Origin: Linanthus parryae
Taxonomy: Eukaryota; Streptophyta; Magnoliopsida; Ericales; Polemoniaceae
Assembly (NCBI GenBank): GCA_023055425.1
Contig: JALGPY010000006.1
Coordinates: 88,385,935-88,449,934 of the forward strand
Length of the DNA stretch: 64,000 nt
Direction: 5' to 3'
The notes under the pieces are model-generated. The model searched no databases. It was not told the DNA's origin and saw nothing but the letters and a program-made list of their open reading frames with translations. Position 1 is the stretch's first letter, and every line of letters begins with the position of its first letter. Position numbers and translations under genes: made by a program. Positions 24,401 through 36,368 of this stretch are shown here, piece after piece.

Positions 24401-24989
24401 GCGCGTACAAGGCAATCTCCGCAGGCATCCTCAAAGGACTCAAAGGGTCTACCTCGCCCATGGGGGAAAGATCGTACAGCATCTGCACGTCCTCGAGTGT
24501 GGGGGCGGCCTCGAACTCAGCAAAGTGGAATGTGTGAGTCGCAGGCGAGTAGCGGGAAAGAAGGTCTAGAAGCATGGACTGGTCCAGCTTCACGGCAACA
24601 CCCTTCATAGCACGAACAGCGAAGTATATACCTGCTTCATCGAGAGTCGCGCCATGATTGTCCAACACGTGGTCAATCCACTCATCCATATAGTCCAATT
24701 TCTGGACGAAAGCCTGGGTAGAAATCGCAGTGTAGGGGAAGTACCCGTTTTCGACCCCCAATCGAACCACATCCTCGGAACCAATCAACTCGAGCAAGGC
24801 TGAGTTAACTGGGCGAGTCAGTGTTAGCAATCTCTCAACCGGGACAGGATCAGGCATCCTTTTCGCCTTAACTCTCGCATGATAGAAATCTTGGCCACCG
24901 AGATAGGGGGCTTTTCGCCACAAGGCCTGCGGAAGGTCGGGTATCTCTTCATCTTCCTTGTTGGGTTTGATTCCTTTTGTCTTGGCCAT
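21496..24989 (-). CDS. Antisense plant mobile domain (PMD) protein gene, six exons
   Basis: It runs opposite to gag and pol. Inferred exons (minus strand): 24989-23910, 23844-23364, 23286-22813, 22734-22633, 22550-22062, 21980-21496, all with GT...AG introns of 65-183 bp. They sum to 3111 bases, 1037 codons including the stop, in one frame (the first junction is phase 0, the rest phase 1). Exon 1 encodes the PMD, or aminotransferase-like, fold (about residues 40-355: WIDHVLDNHG, YSPATHTFHFAEFEAAPTLEDV, FLCAWLSRYL). Middle exons encode a basic PRVKRPRQKG stretch and acidic segments. The last exon encodes a C-terminal coiled coil. Compared with element 1, about 0.8 kb at the exon 1/intron 1 border is missing, yet the frame is kept. 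The host relatives MAIN/MAIL1 act in the nucleus; the role of this protein is unknown. Confidence 0.8.
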
Positions 24990-25710
24990 TCCTGCGGAAG
25001 AGCAAGAAAAAAGGGGGGAGAAAGGTGCTACACTTCAGTTTGAAAGTTCGAAATCCGAGATCTATCATGAAAAGAAAGACGAACAGTTTCTGGTATCAAT
25101 TTCAGAAATTAAGGGTTGCATTATCAGCGATTTCAAGATCTCACATCCGGATCCCTTATTATTTAAAGATTAAAGCAAAAGTGGGTTCAAAGATCAAGGT
25201 TTTCTTTGCAAGTTTCAACAGATTATATGTTCTGGGCTTACAGATTCAACGCAGTTCAAGGCAAACATTGGTATCTTAAATCAAAATTGAACAAGGCCAA
25301 CCTTGTTTTCTTGAAGCCTGCTTGGATATGCACAACTGAAGAAGACGATTTGCAGTTTTGAACTGATGATTGATTATCTGAATCTGCTCTCGAAGATCTC
25401 CGGGTACCATTCACTTTAAGAGAAAGAAGTGATGCTTTGCAACAGTGGATACAAAGTATTTATCCAAAAACAATGAAGGGTTGCGTCCTTTCAGTAGTCG
25501 AATCGCAACCGTCACCGTCGAATCGCGCAATCACAGGACAAGCTGACGTCACGCCTAAAACCCTAGAAGCCAGAAGGCACGACTCTAGGGGTTTTAGGTC
25601 ATAATGACACGCACGGGGGCTGAACTTACCCGTATTTGAATTGGTGCGTGGCGGCAACGCGTATGTTGGTTTCCGCGCATGGACGTCTATACAGCTATGA
25701 GTCTTCACGC
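24990..25710 (-). promoter_or_regulatory. Upstream region of the antisense PMD gene, element 2
   Basis: It lies between the PMD start and the polypurine tract. On the minus strand it has a TATA-like GGATAAATACTTTG near 25455-25468, conserved with element 1, then a leader with AAGTGAATGGTACCCGG that is also shared. This is a candidate internal promoter, inferred from position and conservation only. Confidence 0.35.
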
Positions 25711-25726
25711 GCAGAAAGGGGGCTAA
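25709..25726 (+). promoter_or_regulatory. Polypurine tract of element 2
   Basis: GCGCAGAAAGGGGGCTAA directly before the 3' LTR at 25727. It is identical in core to the tract of element 1. Confidence 0.8.
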
Positions 25727-26353
25727 TGTAGATAGTGCTTTCTGAGCTGACAGATCTGGGCCACGTGGCAACCATCTAGCACACCATATTGTGCTCCATA
25801 CACACTGGATCACCAGCCGAGCTGATCCATGTGGGGGCTGCGAGACAGAGCCCTCGCATACCACTGCACGGGACTTGTAGGGACTTTGTGGTTTGGAGGC
25901 TAGAGTAAGCCTTGTCGCGTGCGAGCCAAGCCCGCACGCAACCTTTAGTAACTGTTTTGAGAGATTTATGGCATGAGCTCCATAAACCCGGTCAATCCGG
26001 TCAAACCCGGTCAACCTCGTAACGGTTCCGGTATTCGCGCACAACGTGCTGTAACGGTCCCTGTATACTCGGACGAACGTGCCGTTATGGTTAAGCTAAT
26101 TAAGCCGCCATCAATGGGCGCTTTAACCACACTAAAACGGTCACGTTCTCTGCTATATGTAGGACGTTAACCTTTCCATACAAAGGAGAACACACTGGCC
26201 ATACGCGGAAGCTCTGCCAAACCTCTGTCTCTCTCTCAGACATTGCTACTGACTTACTCTCTCCCTACACACAACCCCACTCTTCCTGTGCGATCCTCGA
26301 TCCTCTACATACGGTGTACACGGAGGTCTCCCCGCCGGAATCTCTTGTGCACA
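25727..26353 (+). repeat. 3' LTR of element 2
   Basis: 627 bp, TGTAGATAGTGC to TTGTGCACA, followed by the duplication GCGGG at 26354-26358. It differs from the 5' LTR at about 12 positions by hand count. Confidence 0.95.
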
Positions 26354-28832
26354 GCGGGCGACTTTTCCTTGGCCTCCTCCCTTGTCACCATCACTCCTGC
26401 TGGTGATTGATCCTTGATGTCCTCCCATCGAGGCAAAGGAGTCGGATTAAACGGCCCTGGCGTTTTCTCGTCTGCCATTTCAGTGAACCACACTGCTTCG
26501 TTAAGGTGCGCCTCATCCAAATTAAATGGATTTACCGAAGCGGGTATCTCCACTATTCTGTTGTTCCAGATAGCCTTCATCACCTGGTGGGCTGTCGAGG
26601 GGACTGCATCGAAGCGATGAATCCAAGCTCGCCCTATGATCATGTGATACGTAGTGTTTGCATCAATGACGTAGAATTTGGATGAACATTTGATTTTGCC
26701 TATCTGGACACCCAGACGGATCCATCCTATCGTCATCCTAGAACCGCTTCCAAATTCCATCAGCGGGGATGAACGTCTGACGATCTTCTGCTCCGGGATT
26801 CCCGCCAACTTTAGAGTGTTGAGCGAGACCATGTTAACTGCCGCTCCTCCATCGACGAACGCCCTTTTGAACTCAACACCATTGATTACTGCCTTTACGT
26901 ACAAAGGCTTTTGGTGGCTCGCATCTGTCTTCTTGTCGCTTGCGGAGAAGGTCATGACCTTTTCTGTGGAACGAGATGCTCTGAAAACTTTCTCATTGGA
27001 GACCACGATGTCCTCTTCGTAATCCTCTGCTATCCTTAGGATCGCTTTCGTCATTTCCTTTCGGCACTTCTCCGAAAAGCTCATTTCATCGAAGAACTTG
27101 CTGAACCTGTGCGACCCCTTCATCCGATCGGCAAGTTCGTCCTCCGTGTCTATACTGTAGTCCTCCTCATTGTAGACTTCAGCAATGATGGGTAGACCGT
27201 CTTCCGCAATCTCTTCGAGATCCATAATCGCGATCATGGCCACCTCTTTGCCTTTCGGCTCTTGCTCCGCATGGGCAGGCAGTGGATTGTTTCGCACATC
27301 CTGCCTCTGATCGGTGACAATCAACTCGCCATCTTTCATTTTTCGGGTCACCATGTTTCTGAGCTTCTTACAATCAGCCGTGGGGTGCATGATCTTTCCG
27401 TGGCATTCACACCACTTTGGGTCCCTCATAATCTCCTTGGAGGGTATCCTTTCGATCGGTGGCAAGATACCGTCTTTACGCCACTGCTTACACAAGTCAG
27501 TCGCTTCCTCTACCGAACATGGTAGAGGTGGCGCATCCAAGTTTGTAACCCTGGGCTGCTTTTGGGCGAGACTGTATTAACCTCAGCTTCGCACCCCCTC
27601 TTGTAGGTGAACCTTCCAATCTTAAAAGTAGTTCCACTCGGGGATCGCTCAGGGGCGTGCTTCTTCTTCTGTCTCTCCACTATAGGCTCTATGTTTTTCG
27701 TGCACTCCATAAATTTTGAAAAGGTAGGAGTTTGTAGGTTGATAAGCATACCTTTGTACTCGTCTCGCATACCTTGCAGACATATTTCCACGAGCCTGCC
27801 CTCAAGCACTTCATATCTGCATTCCAAGGACTTGGCTCTGAATTTCTTAATGAATGTCACTCCATCCTCCTCGCGTTTCTGGTACATGCGAGAGAGATGA
27901 ATCATTGTCACCTTTTCTTCCACCTGGAAGAATTTGGTATAAAAATTCTGAACCATGTCATCCCAGGTCTTCAAGGATCCGGCCTCTAACGTCCTGTAAC
28001 ACTTGAAGGCCACATTTCCCAAAGATTTAGGGAACTCGCGCATCAGTAGCTTTGGATCGGCTCCATATGGTCCCATCACATCGATGAAACGCATGACGTG
28101 CTCGTGAGCATTCTTGTTAACGTCCTCGAACTTGTCCCACTTGGGAGCTTTGTACCCTGCGGGGTTAGGCATGAGATAAATTTCTCATGGGATGGGCGGA
28201 TCATTGTCGACCTTTGGAATGATGGTCTCAGCGAACGGTTGATTGGCCAAGAAAGTTTCCATGCGCCGCCGCAGCGATGTCATACACTCCGGTGCACTTC
28301 CCTCAGCAACAGGAGGAAGGGTTGTTGTAGTCGAAGGCGACACATATGCCGCGGTCGGGTTAGGAGCGTACTGTGAATTCACGTTGCCCAACAGTTTCGG
28401 TGGAGAAGAAAAGGGGTATTGTGACGACAGGTTGGGTGCAACAGGTTGGTGGTTGAGGAATATCTGCGGTAAAAGGCGGTATTTGAGCCGGTTGCCCCTG
28501 GACCGAGGGCAACTGCACCGTTGTCGGTGGGGTTTGCAGATTAGGATTAGGTGGTATGGGTATCACTCCAGTGCCTTGGGTGGTGGAGACTCCTCCTCCC
28601 AGAGAGACGGCAGTGCCTGATGTAGGATGCGGGGTAAGGGTTCCCAGAAAGGCCATTATCCGCTCCATCTATGCGGATTGAGCCTGAAGGGCTTTTCCCT
28701 GATTCTGAATGGTGGCGTTCAGAGCCTCCAACGTCGGAGTCTCTCCGGCGGCCGCAGAAGCGTGCGGGTCTCCTCTCCCGAGGTGGTCTCTGTGGAGGGC
28801 GATCTGTTACTGACATCATCTTCATGAGACAT
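26354..28832 (-). pseudogene. Gag-protease polyprotein of element 1, decayed and split
   Basis: The minus-strand ATG at 28832 (MSHEDDVS) corresponds to the element 2 start. The N-terminal part has a frameshift near 28755 and a stop near 28670. The capsid-like part is open from 28172 to about 27540, with NAHEHVMRFIDVMG and TWDDMVQNFYTKF. The next frame, 27540-26354, holds the knuckle (CECHGKIMHPTADC) and the protease motif VDGGAAVN. It is cut at 26354 by element 2 and continues at 11777. Here the Tyr codon that became TAA in element 2 is intact (PAGYKAPKW). Confidence 0.88.
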
Positions 28833-28854
28833 GGTTGTTTGCAATGGTAAGATT

Positions 28855-28870
28855 CACGTCGGGTTCACCA
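28855..28870 (-). promoter_or_regulatory. Primer binding site of element 1
   Basis: The minus strand reads TGGTGAACCCGACGTGAA just inside the 5' LTR, the same as in element 2. The tRNA is not assigned. Confidence 0.6.
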
Positions 28871-28872
28871 AA

Positions 28873-29493
28873 TGTGTACGAGAGAATCCTGCAGAGAGAA
28901 TTCAATATACACCAAGAGTAGGGGATAGAAATAACACAGGAAGAGTAAGGTTTTGTGTAGGGAGAGAGTAAGACAATAGCACTGTATGAGAGAGAGACAG
29001 GATTTTGGCAGAGCTTCCGCGTAGCTCAGGTGATTCGCCCTCGTATGGAAGGGTTAACGATCCTATATATAACAGAGAATGTGACCGTTGTAGTGGGTTA
29101 ATGTGCCCATTAATGGCGGCTTAATTAGCTTAACCACAACGGCACGTTCGTCCGCGTATATAGGGACCGTTACGGCACGTTATTCGCGTATACCGGAACC
29201 GTTATGAGGTTGACCGGGTTAACCGGGTTTATGGAGCTCGTGCCATAAATCTCTCAAAGCAGTTACTAGGGGTCGCGCGCGGGCTTGGTTGGCGCTCGCG
29301 CGCGACAGGACTTACTCTAGCCTCCAAACCACTAAGTCCCTACAAGTCCCGTGTGGTGGTATGCGAGGGCCCAGTCTCGCAGCCCCCACGTGGATCAGCG
29401 CGGCTGGTGATCCAGTGTGTGTGGAGCACAGCTAGGTGTGCTGGATGATCGCCACGTGGCTAAGATCTGTCTGTCTAGAAAGCACTATCTACA
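28873..29493 (-). repeat. 5' LTR of element 1 (right copy)
   Basis: A 621-bp partner of 396-1006, bounded by TGTGTACGAG and ATCTACA on the plus strand and followed by TCTGT at 29494-29498. On the minus strand it is the transcribed 5' LTR. Confidence 0.92.
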
Positions 29494-29498
29494 TCTGT

Positions 29499-30357
29499 CC
29501 TTGTAGTTGTTGAAAGATTTTCCATGATGGTGCATTTTGTACCATGCAGGAAGACAATGGATGATGTGCGGATTGCCCACCTTTATTTCAGGGAGATTGT
29601 GCAGTGTCATGACGTTCCTCGTTCCATCACCTCAGACCGTGACACGAAGTTCATGAGCGAATTCTGGAAGAGTCTGTGGGAGAAGATGGGAACTAAGTTG
29701 AACTTCAGTAGCGCCTTTCATCCTCAGAAAGATGGTCATAAAGAGGTGGTGAATCGCAGCTTGGGCAATCTTCTTTGGTGTTTGGCAGGACCTAAACCGA
29801 AGCAATGAGACTTGGCTCTTCCTCAAGCATAGCTTGCCGAAAAGCAAGACCAATGGCCAGAGTCCATTTCAGATTTTCTACGGTCAGAATCCTTCAGGGG
29901 TGCTGGACTTAGCCCTTATTCCACGTGTAGGCCGAATTCATCCTAAGAGGCATTCATGACCAGGTGAAGCACAAAGTTGAAGAGAACAACAAGTACAAGG
30001 CACGGGTGGACAAGCATCGTCGTCAGGTACAATTTTATGTTGGTGATTTTGTATGGGCTGTTGACTCATGATCGTTTCCCTGTTGGCGAGTACAATATGC
30101 TCAAAGGTCGGAAGATTGAGCCTTGTGAGATCGTGCAAAAGATCAATGATAATGCTTATAGGTTGCGGCATCCCAGTCACCTGAAGACGCCATGCGTGGT
30201 CAATGTGAAGCATCTTACTCCTTGCTTTGTGGGTTCTGAAGACAGTGATGTGAACTCGAGGACGAGTTCTTTCCAACTCGGGGAGACTGATGCGGGAGTG
30301 GATGATCCAGATGAAGCTGATGTCGGGCGCGACGAATTTGGCGCTTCTCTACCATGA
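29499..30357 (+). pseudogene. Ty3/gypsy integrase core and C-terminus (outermost element, right part)
   Basis: It continues the integrase interrupted at 395. VVVERFSMMVHFVP follows directly, then SITSDRDTKFMSEFWKSL with the second catalytic Asp. The Glu-containing motif is altered (HPQKDGHKEVVNRSL). Stops and a frameshift occur between about 29805 and 29980. The C-terminal module MLKGRKIEPCEIVQKINDNAYRL and the tail NSRTSSFQLGETDA resemble the GPY/F-type end of chromovirus-like elements. Confidence 0.82.
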
Positions 30358-30880
30358 GATGAAAGATAAGCGCAAGGGACAGAAGAAATTATAGCTTTTG
30401 GTGTCGTCGCACTGTTTGGGCCATAACTTTGGCTACGAGAGTCAGAATGACGCGATCTATCCCCAAATTCCGTTGTTTGACCAGTCAAACGAGCTTTTTA
30501 GTTATTTTTTTACTATTTGTGGCAGTATTTCTATTATTGATTAGAACATCAATTTTAACTCGTTACGGGTCAAACTTTCGCGTACGTGTTTCTTTCAATA
30601 AGGCCTAACTGTTATGTCAATTTTCGGATTTTGTAATTTTTGACATATTTTAGGGTTTCAGCTATATATGCCTGACTTGTAGGCAGAATTGGTTATTTTT
30701 CGGATAATAATATATTTTTTCAAACCCTAGAGACGTTCTCTATTGATTTATGTCTTTCTGTTCGTTGCTTCTGCTGCATTGATTCCACGCCTTGATTAGA
30801 TTCGGCGTCAACCACATTCATATTAGTGTGGGAGATGCTTTAGGTACTTGTTTGCCCATATGGGCCAGAGCTTCCAACTT
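30358..30880 (+). repeat. Probable 3' untranslated region and LTR of the outermost gypsy element
   Basis: It directly follows the integrase stop. It has a purine-rich stretch (AAGGGACAGAAGAAATT near 30374) and then LTR-like sequence ending near the GATTAGATTCGGCGTCAACC stretch. The partner LTR lies outside the window, so the ends are not proven. Confidence 0.35.
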
Positions 30881-31542
30881 TACAATTCGCCAGCATCTAG
30901 GACTCACCGGAAAAAGTTAAAAGGCGGCTTTTGTTAAAATCCCCAAACAAGCATTACTATTCCCAATTAACTAAACGGAAGGAGCAACCTATTGCCTTGC
31001 TATACAAGTCATAGACAGAAAGAGGAACCCAAAAGTTGGTGCACATAACATGCACATGCATGATTGAAGACCAGACGAAAAAAATCGCCAAACCACCAAT
31101 ATGAATGTTATCAAATAAGATCTTCGCCAATCTGGAATAAACCTTACAGAATGTTGTTTGTTGGCTCAAAGGAAGGGAATGCTAGAGGTTTACAATGTAT
31201 ATGGACGAAGAAAAAAATGGTATATTAATTCAGAAAGTCAAAATGTTAGGGAAGTTGGACACACCAGTTGTTCAATAATTCAAGTAATTGTATTAGAAGA
31301 ACGTGACTTTAATTTGTGTTCTGTTAAATGTCAATCACTGTTTTCCCATCTCTTCCCGTTGTGCTTCTTGATTATTTCTATTCAGGGTTGAACAAGTGAG
31401 TTTTATGTTTTGTTTATAGACCATTTGAAATGCATCATGACTTTGTTACTGGATAACAGAAAATATGTGATTAATATGAAAAGATAGAATATGTATTGTA
31501 ATCATTGTCATTCCTTGAACAATACATTCTCCACAAACACGG
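30881..31542. other. AT-rich stretch without recognisable gene
   Basis: Short frames on both strands, no domain, no repeat partner found in the window. It lies between the outermost gypsy remnant and the next LTR element. Confidence 0.5.
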
Positions 31543-31648
31543 TGATACGAGCGACCCGTTATTTACCCGCTATCTTGTTAAGTATTTAGTTATTTAATTA
31601 GTAGATAATAGTTAGTCAAATACTAGATTGTCGCATTATTGTTACTAG

Positions 31649-34600
31649 GCGTGATTCCGCTCCGTCGAATATATGAATGACAATAATATAATTAGATATT
31701 CTAACACATTACCAGTATACGGAAGGAGCATAAGGTTAACCGAAATGATTATTCATCCTATCAAAACTTTTTAAATTGATTACAACTCCTTCTCAATGTC
31801 CTTCCATGTAGAACAAAATATGATTCAAGGACTCTCCCGCCTCACATGAATTAATTTGAACTCGCGGTCTTAAGTTATAGCAAACATACGTAACTAGTTT
31901 ATCAATGATCAAATAATATGATGTAAAGGAACTACAATTGCTTTATACACAAAGTATTGATGGGTAATTCAAATTAATTCCTTAAGAGTTACCAATCAAA
32001 AGAAAAATATAACAATGATAAAATTTTCTAAGTTATGACCTCTAAGATATTACACTATACTATAAAAAATTAGACGAATCAAATTTTATTTACTTAGATA
32101 TCAATGTGAAGAACTGGAGTGCCATGTAACAACCAATTTTGCACCCCACAACATTGACCTTCACAAAAGTTTATTTCTCTATAAGTTGAGAAATATTATA
32201 TAAAAGCTAGAAAGAGAAGTATTAGGCAACAAAACCAACCCCGCCATCGGCCATAACTATCAGTTTATCGCTACCTAGAACTTTTTTGCAATGGAGCTTC
32301 TTACATCTGTAAGGTTGATATTTTCTTAAAAAATATGTAACATCCTTCAATTGAGCGTTTCTAATTGGACGAAAAGTGTTTAGTTATTGAATCTGAATTG
32401 CGAGAGGCGTGGGTAATTAAAATTGAATACGACATAATTTTTTCTAATAAAATCACATATATTTTTTTTACCTTAATTTTCTTAGATGTATATAAGCGGC
32501 ATTAGTAATTTTTTATAATTTTGAAGGCAATATAATTGAATAATGTATCACATTAAGAGAATGTGTTTATAAGAACAAAAGAATATGAAGGTAAAGGAGT
32601 CGTTACATAGATATTCTTGCATCTCCTTTAACCTTTGCCTATCCTATAGCCATTGGCAACCCCCGTCACCCACCATAACCATCAGCATCTACAGTAGTTG
32701 TGCAATTGAGATTTTTAACACCGTAGTTTGTTGTTGTTGTTGTTTGTTTGGTTTTTTTTTTTTTGTTTTTTTTTTTAAAGAAGACGTTGTGTACTTTCAC
32801 ATTACCTATTCTTATTATATCATAGGATTTCAGTCATTCAATATAGATTAGGGAAGACATGAGCGATTAGCTTTGAATATAATATTTATCCTTCTACGTT
32901 ATTGTCTTAGGATCATCCGAGGTATTCATTGTCGGTATATGTAATCTCGAACAAAGTTATTATAAGAGCATATTATAATATAACATAAATAAATTGAATT
33001 AAAAAAAAGTTCTTAAAATATTATTCCTATATTTGTATTTCCTCATTCTTAGCCATTGGCATGACCAACATTCAACCCCAACGTCCATCATAAACATCAC
33101 CATCACTTTTTAGATATTCTAACACATTACCAATATACGGAAGGAGCATAAGGTTAACCGAAATGATTATTCATCCTATCAAAGTGTTTTAAATTGGTTA
33201 CAACTCCTTCTCAATGTACTTCCATGTAGAACAAAATATGATTCAAGGACTCTCCCGCCTCACAAGAATTAATTTGAACTCGCGGTCTTAAGTTATAGCA
33301 AACATACGTAGCTAGTTTATCAATGATCAAATAATATGATTTAAAGGAACTACAATTGCTTTATACACAAAGTATTGATGGGTAATTCAAATTAATTCCT
33401 TAAGAGTTACCAATCAAAAGAAAAATATAACAATGATAAAATTTTCTAAGTTATGACCTCTAAGATATTATACTATACTATAAAAAATTAGAAGAATCAA
33501 TTTTTATTTATTTAGATATCAATGTGAAGAACTGAAGTGCCATGTAACAAACAATATTTCACCCTACAAAATTGACCTTCACAAAATTTCATTTCCCCAT
33601 AATTTGATAAATATTAGATAAAAGCTAAAAAGAGAAGTATTAGTCAACAACCAACCCGCCATCGACCATAACTACCATAACTACCAGTTTACCGCTATCT
33701 AGAGCTTTTGTGCAATGGAGCTTCTTACTTTACTAAGGTTAATCTTTTCTTAAAAAATATGTGACATCCCTCAATTGAGCGTTTCTGATTGGAAGATAAG
33801 TATTTAGTTATTGAATCTGAATTGCGGGAGGTGTGAGTAATTAAAATTGAATACGACATAACTTTTTTCTAATAAAATCACATATATTTTTTTACCTTAA
33901 TTTCCTTAGATGTATATAAGCGGCATTAGTAATTTTTTATAATTTTGAAGGTGATATAATTGAATAATGTATCACATTAATGGAATGTGTTTATTAGAAC
34001 AAAACAATATGAAGGTAAAAAAGTAGTTACATTTATATTTTTACACCTCCTTTAGCCTTCGCCTATCCTACAACCATTGGCAACCCCCATCACCCACCAT
34101 AACCATCAACATCTACAGTAGTTGTGCAGTTGAGAGTTTTAACACCGTAGTTTGTAGATCTTTTTTAAAATCTAAGAAGACGTTGTGTACTTTCATATTA
34201 ACTTTTCTTATTATATCATAAGATTTCAGTCATTCAATATAGATTAGGGAAGACATGAGCGATTAGCTTTGAATATAGTATTTATCCTTCTACAGTATTG
34301 TCTTAGGATCGTCCGAGATATGTATTGCCGGTATATGTAATCTTGAAACAAAGTTATTATAAGAGCATATTATTATATAAAAGAAATAAATTGAAGTAAA
34401 AAAGTTCTCATAATTTTATTCTTATATTTGTATTTCATCATAATTAGCCATTGGCGTGGCCAACACTCAACCCCAACGTCCATCATAAATACCACCATCA
34501 CTTATTTATTTTTGTGTAAGCTAAATTTCTTACCTTTATAATTTTTTTTTCTATTTCTCTCAAAGGAACGTATATTTTTTTTAGATAAACGCTTTTATCG

Positions 34601-35093
34601 GATGATAGTATATGAGTTACGGAGTACGAATTTAGGAATACATGGCTGATTACTTTTAAAAATGTTTATATTAACATACTATATTAGAATTAAGTTATAC
34701 AGGTATAGCCGACATGGGTAATCTAGAATAATAAAACATAATAAAATTTTATTAAAATAATGTTAGATAAGTAACAGTTAACTCATTTCATTTTTATTTT
34801 ACTGGAAGCATGACATTCGATTCATAATTTTTTTCATGATATGCTGATGTTAATTTTTTTTGCATGAATAAGGCAATTGAACAGCTCTTAATGCAATTAA
34901 TTACTTCATCTAGTAATTAAATATACATCCATTTATAATTGACATCCTTTTCTATTAGATATGACATGGCATGACATGGACTGTTTTTATTGGATATTAC
35001 ATAAAAAATGCCATTGAGGACGACAAATGGAACATTCATAGGCAAAATTAATTGATACATGGCAATTGAAGGTTAAACCTGAGCACTTGTGTG

Positions 35094-35156
<63 letters not shown>
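31649..35156. mobile_element. 3.5-kb insertion of unknown class inside an LTR
   Basis: The right LTR shows the uninterrupted site (TTGTTATTAGTCAATT near 36491), so this stretch was inserted. TAG at 31646-31648 and 35157-35159 may be a 3-bp target duplication. It is AT-rich, has no terminal inverted repeats that I can see, contains a large tandem duplication and ends in a long (AT)n run. The class is unknown. Confidence 0.55.
31693..34503. repeat. 1.4-kb tandem direct duplication
   Basis: Copy 1 is 31693-33110 and copy 2 is 33111-about 34503, head to tail at an offset of 1418 bp. The two are highly similar with small indels (for example around 32740-32780, where copy 1 has a T-rich expansion). 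No conserved protein frame. Both contain TGT(A/G)ACATCC(T/C)TCAATTGAGCG. Confidence 0.88.

Positions 35157-35157
<1 letters not shown>
35095..35157. repeat. (AT)n microsatellite
   Basis: About 30 uninterrupted AT units at the right edge of the 3.5-kb insertion. Confidence 0.95.
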
Positions 35158-35159
<2 letters not shown>

Positions 35160-36368
35160 TCAATTATTTATTTAGTTAGTAAGCCGGGCTTTGGCCCGTA
35201 AGAGTTTAGGGTTATGTTTAGTTGTCTATTTAAACGACTGTACTCTTCAGTTATTGGCATGGAATAAGTATTGTTTCTTCAATTTAGTTTTGTTTTGTTT
35301 CGTTTTATAGTTTTTTCGTAGCCTCCTAAGCTATTGGTGCTTTCAATGATTTCACCATCCAACTGGTGAATCATGTCAATCTTGTTTCAGCAACTTTCCG
35401 TTGACATCAATACGACCATCGCTACTATCCTAAAGCAACAATCTCAGCTCCGGAAACCGTGCGGCTCCAAGAACACAGAAGCAAGAGCAAGGGGAACAGA
35501 AGAAGCAAGAACATAAGCAGATTCAGGAGACGCTAGAGGCCCCACCGCCGCCATTGCAGCAAACCCAGCAAGAACAGCCGCCATCTTCCCCAGCTCCAGC
35601 GAACTAGGAAGCCCTCTCTGCGCCACCAAGCTCCCTACTGCAGCAACCTACACCTCATCTGTCCTCCCAACCCTCTCCACCGCTAGCCAAGCAACCACAG
35701 TCGCCGTCACCATCGCCAAAAACCTAGGTACACTCCAATGAAGATCCGTCGCAGGTCCAGATTGAGCCACCCCTGCTCCAGGCTTCTTCCCCGTCATCGG
35801 CCCCTTCACTGGTGAAGAAACCACCGGATCCTCCCCCACCGTCGACACAGGCGGCGTATCTGGTTCCACCGATCCAGCCGACCACGCACTCGTCACCAGC
35901 TATGGCACCGTCGTCGCCAATTCCGCCTTCTCAGCTCCAGATCACAACCGCTCCGACGCCGTTATAGCCATCTCTGGCGCTGAAATCGCCTGGTTTCTCG
36001 CCCAATCAACCACCACCACAACCCACCTATCAATCAATGCTTCAACCGGCAACATCGAACCCACACGTACCCCCTAAACCCTACCCCTATCACTACTACA
36101 ACAACTGCATCCTTCCGACCGCCATCCAGCCATCCCAGTCGTCTCCGGCGCCACAACCACCTGCGCATTTCGGGGTCTGCTCTGTTCACAGCTCCAAACA
36201 CATGTGGGCCTCCTGCAAAGTCTTGAGCCACCATGTTAGCCATATTGCACCTTCAACCGCAAGTCAACAAAATACCCACAATTCCGGTTTCGAGATGCAC
36301 TCTTTTGGGTCTACTCCATCAACTACGATCCGCCTTGAGGACAAGGAGTTTTTCAACTGCGGGGGAGT

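Larger units (their letters stand above)
11778..26353 (+). mobile_element. Tat-lineage Ty3/gypsy retrotransposon, element 2 (complete)
   Basis: A complete 14576-bp element with two 627-bp LTRs and the duplication GCGGG. It contains a primer site, gag-pro, an open pol frame, palindromes, 54-bp hairpin repeats, an antisense six-exon PMD gene and a polypurine tract. The Tat assignment rests on two consecutive RNase H domains in pol and on the long 3' region with an antisense gene. The LTRs differ at about 12 of 627 positions by hand count (about 2 percent), so the insertion is fairly recent. gag-pro is broken by two nonsense codons and a 154-bp duplication, so movement would need proteins supplied in trans. 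Confidence 0.95.
396..29493 (-). mobile_element. Tat-lineage Ty3/gypsy retrotransposon, element 1 (degraded, split by element 2)
   Basis: It is bounded by two related LTRs (396-1006 and 28873-29493) and the duplication TCTGT. In its own minus-strand orientation it reads: LTR, primer site, gag-pro, pol, palindromes, 54-bp repeats, antisense PMD gene, polypurine tract, LTR. Removing the 14576-bp element 2 and its 5-bp duplication leaves about 14.5 kb, nearly the size of element 2. All its reading frames carry stops or frameshifts. The two RNase H domains and the long 3' region with an antisense gene place it in the Tat lineage. Its LTRs differ at roughly 25-30 positions plus several small indels by hand count, so it is older than element 2. 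Confidence 0.93.

Noticed and set aside
32585..32851. 88-residue plus-strand frame
   Set aside because: It lies in the 1.4-kb tandem duplication; the second copy does not keep the frame open, and the Phe/Cys-rich part is a T-rich tract.
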